This document shows, in pieces, positions 27,397 to 35,151 of a stretch of DNA of 64,000 nt. Numbering within the stretch: the stretch's first letter is position 1; each line of letters starts with the position of its first letter. Origin of the DNA: Pedobacter sp. BMA (GTDB taxonomy: Bacteria > Bacteroidota > Bacteroidia > Sphingobacteriales > Sphingobacteriaceae). The stretch spans positions 434,001 to 498,000 of the forward strand of contig NZ_LECU01000004.1 in NCBI RefSeq assembly GCF_001027745.1, given 5' to 3'. Under the pieces are notes generated by a model, which was given only the letters and a program-made list of their open reading frames with translations, was not told where the DNA came from and ran no database searches. The position numbers and the translations under genes are program-made.

Positions 27397-28830
27397 TTAG
27401 TATTGATCAAACCACAACTTAGTAGTCAATAAATCTGCACCCTGATTGGCCACGGCACTTTTATAGCTTTGCCCGTTTAAGGATTGTTCGGTACCGGGAT
27501 AGATAAAACGCACTGGAATTTGTCCGTTTAACACCGTATTAACCGATGCCGTTAACTGGGGATAATCCAATCTGCGTCTTTCTGCCCAGGCTTCTAAACC
27601 CTGCCCGAAAAGTGCAAGCCATTTTTGTTCACCGATCGACTTCTTGTAATTGCTTGCATCGTACTGAACAGCACTTTGGCCGGCATAAGCTGTAGCTGCA
27701 GCATCACTGATACCGAACTGTTTGAGTGAGGCGATCACTGCCTGTTTGTATAAATCAGCAGCATTCTCTGTGGTCAATCCTCTTGCAGCAGCCTCTGCCC
27801 TATCGAACAGCAACTCAGCATAGCTAAAAAATACAGCCGGAGATTGAGGTGCGAGAAAATAAGTACCTGGTTTTGATGTTTTGGCAAAACCCAGGTTACT
27901 GGCTTCCGAATTGGTCAGGCCATTAGGCAAACCGATGTATTCTTCGGGTGTTGCAGTTTGTGTTTTGCTGGCATAAACAGGCAAACGCGGATCGTTGAGA
28001 CTGAAAAGCTTATCCACTATCGTTTTACTGATTCTATAATCATCTCTGGTATCGAACTGTGCACTCACCGGATTTTGCTGAGGCGAAATGGAGTATATCA
28101 GCTGTGCAATTTCACTGTTGTCGGCAATAAACAAATCGCCATCAGCTTTTATTTCGTCAAGAACTTGTTTTGCTTTTGCCGGCTCTTTGTCGACAATACG
28201 CAATGCTATCCTCAATCGCAATGAATTGGCAAGCTTTTTCCATTTATTGATGTCGCCGCTGTATATAATATCGCCGGCAATGCTCTTGCCTGAAGCATCA
28301 AGGGCATTTTTTGCTGATTTCAAATCATCAAGCAAACCGTAGTAAACGTCTTTTTGCTTGTCGTATGCAGGGGTGATAAACTGACTAAGTTTACCGGCCT
28401 GGGTGTATGGGATATCTCCGTAAGCATCAGTAAGCAAGAGAAATGACCAGGATCTTAAAGTCAAGGCTACACCCCTGTAATTGGAATTACCCGTTGTATT
28501 TCCTATTTCTATGATTTTATTTAAACTGGTGATGGTTGTTGCATACAATGTTGACCACAGGGAGGTGAAGCTGCTGTTAGAATAAATGAAGCGATCTTCT
28601 TCCGTGTACTGCACCTTGGCCCACTGTTGCACAAACAGCAGACTGGAATTCATGTTATTTGTTGTTCCCCAATAAGCGTCAGCGCCATTTTTTATTGCTC
28701 CGGTAAGCAGGTAATCGGGTTGAGCGTTTTCTGTGGCATTGGGGTTTGTATTCACATCATCGAGCTCTTTATTGCACGAAGAAAATGAAATTGCTGTTAA
28801 AGCCAGTATATATAGGATATTCTTTTTCAT
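27397..28830 (-). CDS. SusD/RagB-family outer-membrane lipoprotein (SusD-like_2)
   Basis: Surface substrate-binding partner of the SusC-like transporter; 477 residues. Lipobox ...S-F-S-S-C19-N-K-E-L-D-D. The sequence N-T-N-P-N-A-T...P-D-Y-L-L-T-G-A-I is typical of the SusD-like_2 group, followed by helical TPR-like repeats and Y-G-D-I-P-Y-T-Q. It starts ten bases after susC, in the same operon, under the SAM riboswitch leader described below. This SusD subgroup is not restricted to glycans; peptide or amino acid ligands are possible. Ligand not known. Confidence 0.94.
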   Translation of the reverse strand: MKKNILYILALTAISFSSCNKELDDVNTNPNATENAQPDYLLTGAIKNGADAYWGTTNNMNSSLLFVQQWAKVQYTEEDRFIYSNSSFTSLWSTLYATTITSLNKIIEIGNTTGNSNYRGVALTLRSWSFLLLTDAYGDIPYTQAGKLSQFITPAYDKQKDVYYGLLDDLKSAKNALDASGKSIAGDIIYSGDINKWKKLANSLRLRIALRIVDKEPAKAKQVLDEIKADGDLFIADNSEIAQLIYSISPQQNPVSAQFDTRDDYRISKTIVDKLFSLNDPRLPVYASKTQTATPEEYIGLPNGLTNSEASNLGFAKTSKPGTYFLAPQSPAVFFSYAELLFDRAEAAARGLTTENAADLYKQAVIASLKQFGISDAAATAYAGQSAVQYDASNYKKSIGEQKWLALFGQGLEAWAERRRLDYPQLTASVNTVLNGQIPVRFIYPGTEQSLNGQSYKSAVANQGADLLTTKLWFDQY

Positions 28831-28840
28831 GACAGGGTAA

Positions 28841-31800
28841 TTAAAATTTAATGTTCAGGTTGATACCGTAAGTACGGGTTGTTGGGTTAGATAAACTTTC
28901 CAAACCTTGTCCGTTACCCGTATTAAATGCCACCTCCGGATCTATATCCGTTACATTTCGGTGCAGTATAGCCAGGTTTCTTCCAACTAAAGCGACAGAT
29001 ACACCTTGCAGGCTCAATGGACGAAGCCATTTCGCAGGCAGGTTATAAGTAAGTTTAATTTCACGAAGCTTGACGTATGATGCGTCGAAAATATTGGCTT
29101 CATCAATGGTTCTAAATGATTTGTAATAATTTTGGGCCGGAAGTATTTTTTCATTTTTCTTTCCGTCAGCAGTAACACCATCGAAGATGATTCCATCATC
29201 GTAAACCGTTACACCTGCAGGTGCAGCAGTCCCTACTGCCAGCCTAACGGTTCCATTGGCTTTGAGGTTGCCGGGATAGTAATATGAAATCCCGCCAAAT
29301 TCTGCTGCCCTACCTGGCAAAGTAGAAGCAAGTACACCAGTGTAAGTTCCGGTTGCATAGGTACCGTTATAAATTGATCCACCAAAACTGGCATCAATTA
29401 ATACGCCCAAACTAAAGCCCTTATAGCTGAAGGTATTCGAAATTCCCCCGATCCAGTCTGGAGTGTACTTACCTAGAACCTTTTTAGTTGGATCGGTTTG
29501 CGGTGCGCCCGTGGCATTTACTACAATATTCCCATTTCCATCTCTCAGGAAAGCATTACCAAACAGTGCACCATACGGCTGACCTACGGCAGCAATAACC
29601 TGAGCAGAGTTTGTTGCCACAACATAGGTTTGCAACAATCCGCTTTGATCAAGTTCAATGACCTTACTTCTGTTCGCAGCGTAATTTACATCAATATCCC
29701 AGGTAAAAGCTTTCTTCACTGGCGTTACCCCCAACTGCACTTCAATCCCTTTGTTATTGATCTTCCCTGCATTAAGTAATTTAGATCTGAAGCCAGTACT
29801 CGCACTTACATCTACGCTTAAAATCTGGTTGAAACTGTTACTATTGTATACCCCTAAATCAAAGCGCAGACGTTTGTTGAATAATACCGCTTCTAAGCCA
29901 AGTTCTGATGATGAAGTCGTTTCTGGCTTTAAATTTGGATTTAAATCCGTTGCTGATGGTACAAGCTGGGGACTGGTACCAAAAGGCGCGTTAAAGGAAT
30001 AAGTATTGATTAACTGATAAGGCGAAGCATCTTTACCCACTTTAGACCATCCCCCGCGGATTTTGGCGTAGTCTAATAAGTCACTTTTAATATCAAAAGC
30101 TTCAGTTAGCAATAAACTTCCGTTGAATGAAGGATAAAAGTAAGACCTGTTTTGTGTCGGAAGCGTAGACGACCAGTCATTTCTTGCAGTTGCATTTACA
30201 AACAGGTAATTTCTGAATGCAATCTGGGCAGATCCGTAAATGCCATAGGTTTTAAAATCTGTATAACTGTTTGAAGAAGTAAGCGGATCACGAGAATTGG
30301 AAAGGGTGTATAAACCAGCTACCGCCAGCCTGGGTGCACTCTGATCATTCTGTTCGGTAAATCTCGACCGGATATTGGTACCTACGAGGGTTTCAATGCT
30401 GAAATCATCATTAAGTTTTTTATCATAACTAAGGGTAGCATCCGTATTGCTTTCACTAACCGTGTATGCACTTTCTGTATAAGATCCGAAAGGTGTACCA
30501 TTTGTACCGTAAGCGATTTTGACTTTACGGCGATCGTTATAATAATCTGTTCCTGACCGGAAGTTAAAATTCAAACCATCTATAATGGCATATTTTAAGC
30601 CTACACTTCCGATAATTCTATTTCTACGCTGTGATACGGTATTTTCATAGGCAACCCAATACGGATTACTATAATAGCTGTTGTTCCAGTTGAATGTATT
30701 TCCATTTTCATCCAGGTAATTTTTCAGGCGGTTGATATCAACCTGCCTGCCGAACCAGGTAAACTGCAACATGGTACTGGTTGATCGTGAGCCTCCGGTT
30801 CCAGGCAAATTATCTGCATTCAACATATTGTAGTTTACATTTCCGGTAAGGCTAAGTTTCGGTGTGATATTTAGGGTAGTATTTAACGTAAGTGAGTTTT
30901 TGCCTTGTCCTGAATTCGGGATTACACCAACCTGCTTCAGGTTATTGTAAGACAGGCGATAGTTAAATTTCTCACTTGCATCTTCTACAGCAATACCATT
31001 TGAAAGCGAATAACCGGTTTCAAAGAAATCGCGAACATTGTCTGGATGCGCTTCGAAGGGTACGGCTACCCCCTTAGAGAAAAACTGAGGAATCAGCCGG
31101 CCATCCATTCTGGGTCCCCAACTCTCATCTACTCCATCATTAATCCCTGCACCTTTACCATCAACATAACTGAACCTACCCTCTGACCCTTGTCCGAAAA
31201 CATCCTGATACTTAGGTAAGGTTAATAAGGTTTCGATTACTGCATTTGAATTGAAGGTAACACCCAGTCCTTTTTTCGATTTTCCGGTTTTTGTTTTGAT
31301 GATAATGACTCCTGCCGCAGCCCGCGAGCCATATAATGCCGCAGCATTAGGCCCCTTTAACACACTGATCGACTCAATATCATTTGAATTGATATCAGAA
31401 ATGGTATTGGCATAATCCCTCGCGCCGGCACCGCTTAACTGTGAATTATCCACCGGAATGCCATCAACTACAAACAATGGCTGGTTATTTCCGGAGATGG
31501 AAGTTTCCCCACGGATAACTACTCTGGAAGAACCCATATCGCCCTGGCTGTTGGTGATCCTGACGCCTGCTACTTTTCCCGCCAGCGCATTTACCAGGTT
31601 ATTTTCCCTCGCCTCAGTAAGGCTCTGCCCCTTCAGCTCCTGAACCGCATAACCCAGAGATTTTTTTTCACGCGAAATACCCAGGGCAGTGACCACTACC
31701 TCATCCAGCGCGTTACTGCTTTCAGTTAACATAATTGCTAAATTTTTTGTGTTTTCTGTGACTTCAACCTCTTTGGTATCAAATCCAATGTAAGAGATTA

Positions 31801-32014
31801 ATAATATACTTTTCGGATTTGCAGAAATGGTAAATGATCCGTTGTTATTGGTCGTAGCCGCTTCTTTGGTTCCTTTTACCACAACTGATACCCCAGGCAA
31901 TGTTTCACCTGATGCACTTTTTACAATACCCGAAACCGTGATATTTTGTGCACGGGAGATCTGTGAAAGCAGTAGCAAAAAAAGTATTGCAGACAGCTTA
32001 ATTTTCTTGAACAT
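28841..32014 (-). CDS. SusC/RagA-family TonB-linked outer-membrane transporter
   Basis: 1057 residues from the ATG at 32014 (M-F-K-K-I-K-L-S-A...S-R-A-Q); a start at 32053 would add 13 residues ahead of the signal peptide. Domains: CarboxypepD_reg (~22-105; V-S-G-I-V-K...L-P-G-V-S-V-V-V-K-G-T), the SusC signature (L-D-E-V-V-V-T-A-L-G-I), plug (~120-235; N-A-L-A-G-K-V-A-G-V-R-I, V-V-I-R-G-E, P-L-F-V-V-D-G-I-P) and barrel ending N-L-N-I-K-F. It imports a ligand handed over by the SusD partner, powered by TonB. Its ~475-base leader carries a SAM-I riboswitch, a terminator and a small ORF, which is unusual for a SusC gene. Confidence 0.95.
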   Translation of the reverse strand: MFKKIKLSAILFLLLLSQISRAQNITVSGIVKSASGETLPGVSVVVKGTKEAATTNNNGSFTISANPKSILLISYIGFDTKEVEVTENTKNLAIMLTESSNALDEVVVTALGISREKKSLGYAVQELKGQSLTEARENNLVNALAGKVAGVRITNSQGDMGSSRVVIRGETSISGNNQPLFVVDGIPVDNSQLSGAGARDYANTISDINSNDIESISVLKGPNAAALYGSRAAAGVIIIKTKTGKSKKGLGVTFNSNAVIETLLTLPKYQDVFGQGSEGRFSYVDGKGAGINDGVDESWGPRMDGRLIPQFFSKGVAVPFEAHPDNVRDFFETGYSLSNGIAVEDASEKFNYRLSYNNLKQVGVIPNSGQGKNSLTLNTTLNITPKLSLTGNVNYNMLNADNLPGTGGSRSTSTMLQFTWFGRQVDINRLKNYLDENGNTFNWNNSYYSNPYWVAYENTVSQRRNRIIGSVGLKYAIIDGLNFNFRSGTDYYNDRRKVKIAYGTNGTPFGSYTESAYTVSESNTDATLSYDKKLNDDFSIETLVGTNIRSRFTEQNDQSAPRLAVAGLYTLSNSRDPLTSSNSYTDFKTYGIYGSAQIAFRNYLFVNATARNDWSSTLPTQNRSYFYPSFNGSLLLTEAFDIKSDLLDYAKIRGGWSKVGKDASPYQLINTYSFNAPFGTSPQLVPSATDLNPNLKPETTSSSELGLEAVLFNKRLRFDLGVYNSNSFNQILSVDVSASTGFRSKLLNAGKINNKGIEVQLGVTPVKKAFTWDIDVNYAANRSKVIELDQSGLLQTYVVATNSAQVIAAVGQPYGALFGNAFLRDGNGNIVVNATGAPQTDPTKKVLGKYTPDWIGGISNTFSYKGFSLGVLIDASFGGSIYNGTYATGTYTGVLASTLPGRAAEFGGISYYYPGNLKANGTVRLAVGTAAPAGVTVYDDGIIFDGVTADGKKNEKILPAQNYYKSFRTIDEANIFDASYVKLREIKLTYNLPAKWLRPLSLQGVSVALVGRNLAILHRNVTDIDPEVAFNTGNGQGLESLSNPTTRTYGINLNIKF

Positions 32015-32120
32015 AAATAAGATATGATTAATGATTAGTTTAAAAATTGTCAAAATCCGGGCAAAGCAATTCCACTTCGCTTTTGGCGAATTTTAACACA
32101 ATAATAAATGACATTTAATT

Positions 32121-32162
32121 TGAGACAGGAAACGCTGATTACGTTTCTTTTTTAGCGTCTCA
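32121..32162 (-). promoter_or_regulatory. hairpin overlapping the leader-ORF stop codon
   Basis: Outer arms TGAGAC (32121-32126) / GTCTCA (32157-32162), with an inner stem GAAACG (32129-32134) / CGTTTC (32142-32147) and a seven-base loop. The outer arm includes the TGA of the small ORF, so a ribosome stopped on the last codons would mask it. No T-run follows on the minus strand, so it is not itself an intrinsic terminator. Confidence 0.45.
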
Positions 32163-32249
32163 GCAACCGCTGCTACACATTCGCGATAGCTTTAGGTATT
32201 TTTCAAAGTGGGTAATTTGATAGGGTGCCTGCTCGTTAGTTTTTTTCAT
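32160..32249 (-). CDS. 29-residue putative leader peptide ending in Cys-Ser-Ser-Gly-Cys
   Basis: Short frame ATG 32249 to TGA 32160 in the 5' leader of susC, about 50 bases after the riboswitch terminator. The ATG is preceded by an A-rich stretch (AAAAAAGAAACG) of the kind that promotes initiation in Bacteroidetes. The peptide starts M-K-K-T-N-E-Q and ends S-R-M-C-S-S-G-C, with codons TGT AGC AGC GGT TGC TGA. It is too polar for a signal peptide. The two terminal cysteine codons directly before a hairpin resemble amino-acid leader peptides. A small functional protein is the alternative. No family is recognised. Confidence 0.55.
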   Translation of the reverse strand: MKKTNEQAPYQITHFEKYLKLSRMCSSGC

Positions 32250-32301
32250 CGTTTCTTTTTTATTGTGATTTAATACCGCTCAACATTGCAATACTGCCAA
32301 A

Positions 32302-32332
32302 TGAAAAAGCACTTCCTTAAATCAGAAGTGCT
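32302..32332 (-). terminator. riboswitch-controlled intrinsic terminator
   Basis: Minus-strand stem AGCACTTC / GAAGTGCT (arms 32325-32332 and 32308-32315) with an eight-to-nine-base loop and TTTTT (32304-32308 in reverse). It lies 34 bases after the SAM-I aptamer and ~290 bases before susC, so it is a plausible SAM-dependent off switch. Confidence 0.82.
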
Positions 32333-32366
32333 ACAATATATTATCATACATATTTGCAATCAACTG

Positions 32367-32469
32367 ACTTAACTACCCCAAAAACTTTGGGATGGAATTA
32401 GCACCTTTTCCAGCTACGGCGGGTTGCTAAGGTTTCACAGGGCCATTCCCTCCACCTTTCTTGATAAGT
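32367..32469 (-). ncRNA. SAM-I (S-box) riboswitch aptamer
   Basis: The minus strand carries the S-box core in order: CTTATCAAGAAAGGTGGAGG, then GGAATGGCCCTGTGAAACC, AGCAACC, AAGGTGCTAATTCC and a P4 hairpin CCCAAA...TTTGGGG. P1 forms between ACTTATC (32463-32469) and GTTAAGT (32367-32373) with one mismatch. Class members bind S-adenosylmethionine and normally repress methionine or SAM synthesis and uptake genes by termination. A -7 box lies just upstream and a terminator just downstream. The first gene beyond is the susC homologue. Confidence 0.93.
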
Positions 32470-32487
32470 ATTTTAAAATAACTGGCG

Positions 32488-32495
32488 CAAAGATA
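32488..32495 (-). promoter_or_regulatory. Bacteroidetes -7 box (TATCTTTG) for the riboswitch/susC transcript
   Basis: The reverse strand reads TATCTTTG (TAnnTTTG consensus), 19 bases before the P1 strand of the riboswitch. Transcription would therefore begin just ahead of the aptamer. The -33 region is only T-rich. Confidence 0.6.
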
Positions 32496-32567
32496 GTACA
32501 ATAATTGAATAGACTATAAAATCCCTAGAATTTATTTAAAAAATTTCTTCTTAGCTCTTGAGATCGT

Positions 32568-32575
32568 TACCTTTG
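32568..32575 (+). promoter_or_regulatory. Bacteroidetes -7 box (TACCTTTG) for the TlpA-like gene
   Basis: TACCTTTG, a match to TAnnTTTG, 28 bases before the ATG at 32604. It is divergent from the riboswitch promoter. Confidence 0.5.
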
Positions 32576-32603
32576 CACTGAATCCTTAGATTCAACCACG
32601 ATT

Positions 32604-33869
32604 ATGAATATTAAAACTGTTGCATTTCTATCCTTATCTCTTTTATCCTCAGCAAGTCTTATAAAGGCACAAACCAGTATAAAAAAGGATGCTAAAAGTG
32701 TAAAATCAAATACTTTTTCATTACCAGGCAAATGGAGGGGCGTTTTTAAGATTAAACCTGATGTAGAGGTACCTTTTAATTTTGAGATCAGTTCAAAAAA
32801 TGGCGGTCCTGCACATCTCGTATTTTTAAATGCCGACGAGCATTTCGAAGGAGGTGTTGTAACACAGACCGGAGATTCTGTTTTTGTTAAATTAAACCAG
32901 TTTGATAACGAATTTGCGTTCAAACTGAAAGGTGATTCGTTGAGCGGAGTGTTGAGAAAACAAGATCATACAGGGAAACCGACGGTTTTAGTGGCCAGGA
33001 AGGGTGAAAACTATCGGTTTAAAACAGATGGAAAACCTGCCTCGGGTGATTTTTCCGGAACTTACGATGTGACATTTAAATCGCCAAACGGCGATCCGGA
33101 AAAAGTTGTCGGCCTGTTTAAGCAGCAAGGCAATAAAATTACGGGGACATTTCTACGCATCACTGGCGATTCGCGTTACCTGGAGGGTGTTGTGGATGGC
33201 GACAAATTTTATTTATCCAGCTTTATCGGATCGGGACCCTCATTTTACAAAGGTACCTTCACAAAGGAGGGGAGCATCAATGGGGAGATTGTTACGGCAC
33301 GTGGCAACGTACCCTTTGACGGGTTAAAAAATGAAAATGCTGCTTTACCGGATGCAACCAAACTTACATTTTTGAAAGATGGTTACAAAACCCTTAATTT
33401 CTCTTTGCCTGATGTGAATGGAAAAAAAATATCGCTTAATGATGAAAAGTTCAAGAATAAAGTTGTGATTTTGACCATAACAGGCACCTGGTGCCCCAAC
33501 TGCGTTGACGAGGCAACTTTCCTGGCACCCTGGTATAAAGAAAACCGTAAACGTGGTGTCGAAATTATAGGCATTCACTATGAAAGACAACTCGATTCGG
33601 CATATGTCCGTACAGCTTTAAGCCGGTTTCGTGAAAAGTTTGGAATTGAATATGATCAGGTTATCGCGGGGAAACCAGATAAACAACTTGTTGCAGAATC
33701 ATTGCCCGCCTTAAAGAACTTTTTATCATTTCCAACTACCATTATCATTAATAAAAAAGGTGAGGTTGCTCAGATCCATACCGGATACAGTGGCCCGGCT
33801 ACCGGAAAGTACTATACCGAATTTGTAAAGGAATTTAACGGGGAAATAGATTCCTTGTTAAAACAATAG
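32604..33869 (+). CDS. exported TlpA/ResA-like thiol-disulfide oxidoreductase
   Basis: 421 residues with a signal peptide (~1-22). Residues ~38-245 form two lipocalin-like beta domains (G-K-W-R-G-V-F; S-G-T-Y-D-V-T-F), common N-terminal partners of thioredoxins in Bacteroidetes. The thioredoxin domain (~260-421) has the redox motif T-W-C297-P-N-C300 and the cis-proline block F-P-T-T-I-I-I-N-K-K-G-E. It should act in the periplasm on disulfides of exported proteins or in cytochrome maturation. It is divergent from the SAM-riboswitch susC operon, but no shared control is visible. Confidence 0.9.
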   Translation: MNIKTVAFLSLSLLSSASLIKAQTSIKKDAKSVKSNTFSLPGKWRGVFKIKPDVEVPFNFEISSKNGGPAHLVFLNADEHFEGGVVTQTGDSVFVKLNQFDNEFAFKLKGDSLSGVLRKQDHTGKPTVLVARKGENYRFKTDGKPASGDFSGTYDVTFKSPNGDPEKVVGLFKQQGNKITGTFLRITGDSRYLEGVVDGDKFYLSSFIGSGPSFYKGTFTKEGSINGEIVTARGNVPFDGLKNENAALPDATKLTFLKDGYKTLNFSLPDVNGKKISLNDEKFKNKVVILTITGTWCPNCVDEATFLAPWYKENRKRGVEIIGIHYERQLDSAYVRTALSRFREKFGIEYDQVIAGKPDKQLVAESLPALKNFLSFPTTIIINKKGEVAQIHTGYSGPATGKYYTEFVKEFNGEIDSLLKQ

Positions 33870-33915
33870 CCTGCATTAAAGTTCCCGTCTGTAAAGGTTA
33901 ACATAAAATATTCCT

Positions 33916-33948
33916 AACCAATAATCGTTGAATTGACGATTATTGGTT
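33916..33948. terminator. 13-bp perfect hairpin between the TlpA-like and GH43-like genes
   Basis: Arms AACCAATAATCGT (33916-33928) and ACGATTATTGGTT (33936-33948) with a seven-base loop, followed by ATTTTGG. It could end the upstream gene or be an operator for the GH43-like gene at 33985; the T-run is weak. Confidence 0.5.
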
Positions 33949-33984
33949 ATTTTGGACTTCAATTTCTAACCAATATAGAACCAA

Positions 33985-35049
33985 ATGAAGTTTCAGTATA
34001 AATTAATATTTATCTCCTCCTTGATGATTTTCTTTTTCGCCATGGCAAAGGCACAGAAAAAGCAAAAGATTCCTACAGAAAAAGATATGTCAGCCTATCT
34101 GATGGTCTATTTCAAGGACGATACGCATGGCCTTTACATGGCACTAAGTAAAGACGGTTATAGTTTTACCGATATTAACCAGGCGAAGCCTATTATTGCC
34201 GGAGATACCATTGCCGAGCAAAAGGGCATACGCGATCCCTACATCTGCCGCGGACCGGATGGCATGTTTTATCTGGCTCTAACCGACCTTCACATATATG
34301 CTCAAAAGCAAGGCTACAGAAGTACCGAATGGGAACGTGATGGAAAGAAATACGGCTGGGGAAACAACCGTGGCTTGGTTTTAATGAAGTCAAAAGACCT
34401 CATTCATTGGACTCATCAGGTTCTAAGAGTAGACCAGGCCTTTCCTGAACTTGCTGATATTGGCTGCGCATGGGCGCCTGAGCTTATTTATGATGAAGCT
34501 CAGAAAAAAATGATGATTTACTTCACCATGCGTTTTGGCAACGGAAAAGATAAAGTGTACTATTCTTACATGAATAAGGATTTTACAGGTTTGGATACTC
34601 CTCCTAAACTGCTGTTCAGCTATCCGAAAGATGTCTCCTACATCGATGCCGACATTACCAAAGTTGGCGATAAATACCATATGTTTTATGTTCCTCATGA
34701 TGGAACTTCAGGGGTGAAACAGGCCGTTTCCAGTACAATCAATTCGGGTTACCAATATGACGATAAATGGTACGATCCGGAGGACAAAGGCTGCGAAGCA
34801 CCTACGGTGTATAAAATTATCGGTCAGCAAAAATGGTTGCTGATTTACGACATTTACCGGATTAACCCTCACAATTTTGGCTTCAGCGAAACAGCTGATT
34901 TTGTTAACTTCAAAAATCTGGGTCGTTTTAACGAAGGAGTAATGAAGTCTACAAATTTCTCATCGCCAAAGCATGGAGCAGTAATCCATTTAACTAAAAA
35001 AGAGGCTGAAAAACTTGCCGGCAACTGGAAGTTAGACATGCAGTTTTAA
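33985..35049 (+). CDS. GH43-like glycoside hydrolase (five-bladed propeller), exported
   Basis: 354 residues with a signal peptide (~1-23, ...M-A-K-A-Q). The propeller signatures are Y-L-M-V-Y-F-K-D-D-T-H, I-R-D-P-Y-I-C-R-G-P-D-G-M-F-Y, W-A-P-E-L-I-Y-D and Y-I-D-A-D-I-T-K-V-G-D-K-Y-H. The D-P-Y and W-A-P-E blocks are where acidic catalytic or transition-state residues lie in GH43. The family acts mainly on arabinose- or xylose-containing glycans; which linkage is attacked cannot be told. It is not in an obvious polysaccharide-utilisation locus, since the nearest SusC/SusD pair is on the other strand and 2 kb away. Confidence 0.85.
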   Translation: MKFQYKLIFISSLMIFFFAMAKAQKKQKIPTEKDMSAYLMVYFKDDTHGLYMALSKDGYSFTDINQAKPIIAGDTIAEQKGIRDPYICRGPDGMFYLALTDLHIYAQKQGYRSTEWERDGKKYGWGNNRGLVLMKSKDLIHWTHQVLRVDQAFPELADIGCAWAPELIYDEAQKKMMIYFTMRFGNGKDKVYYSYMNKDFTGLDTPPKLLFSYPKDVSYIDADITKVGDKYHMFYVPHDGTSGVKQAVSSTINSGYQYDDKWYDPEDKGCEAPTVYKIIGQQKWLLIYDIYRINPHNFGFSETADFVNFKNLGRFNEGVMKSTNFSSPKHGAVIHLTKKEAEKLAGNWKLDMQF

Positions 35050-35151
35050 TCATTATTTTTAGATCACTGCAATATGTTCACTAAGGTTTTGAGCTTTCAT
35101 AATAATGGTTTAAATGAGTTAAGTTTCCAACTGAAAAACAAACCTGAGGAC

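Noticed and set aside
32129..32152. GAAACG/CGTTTC hairpin followed by six T on the plus strand
   Set aside because: Looks like an intrinsic terminator on the plus strand, but no plus-strand gene lies upstream; treated as part of the minus-strand leader structure.
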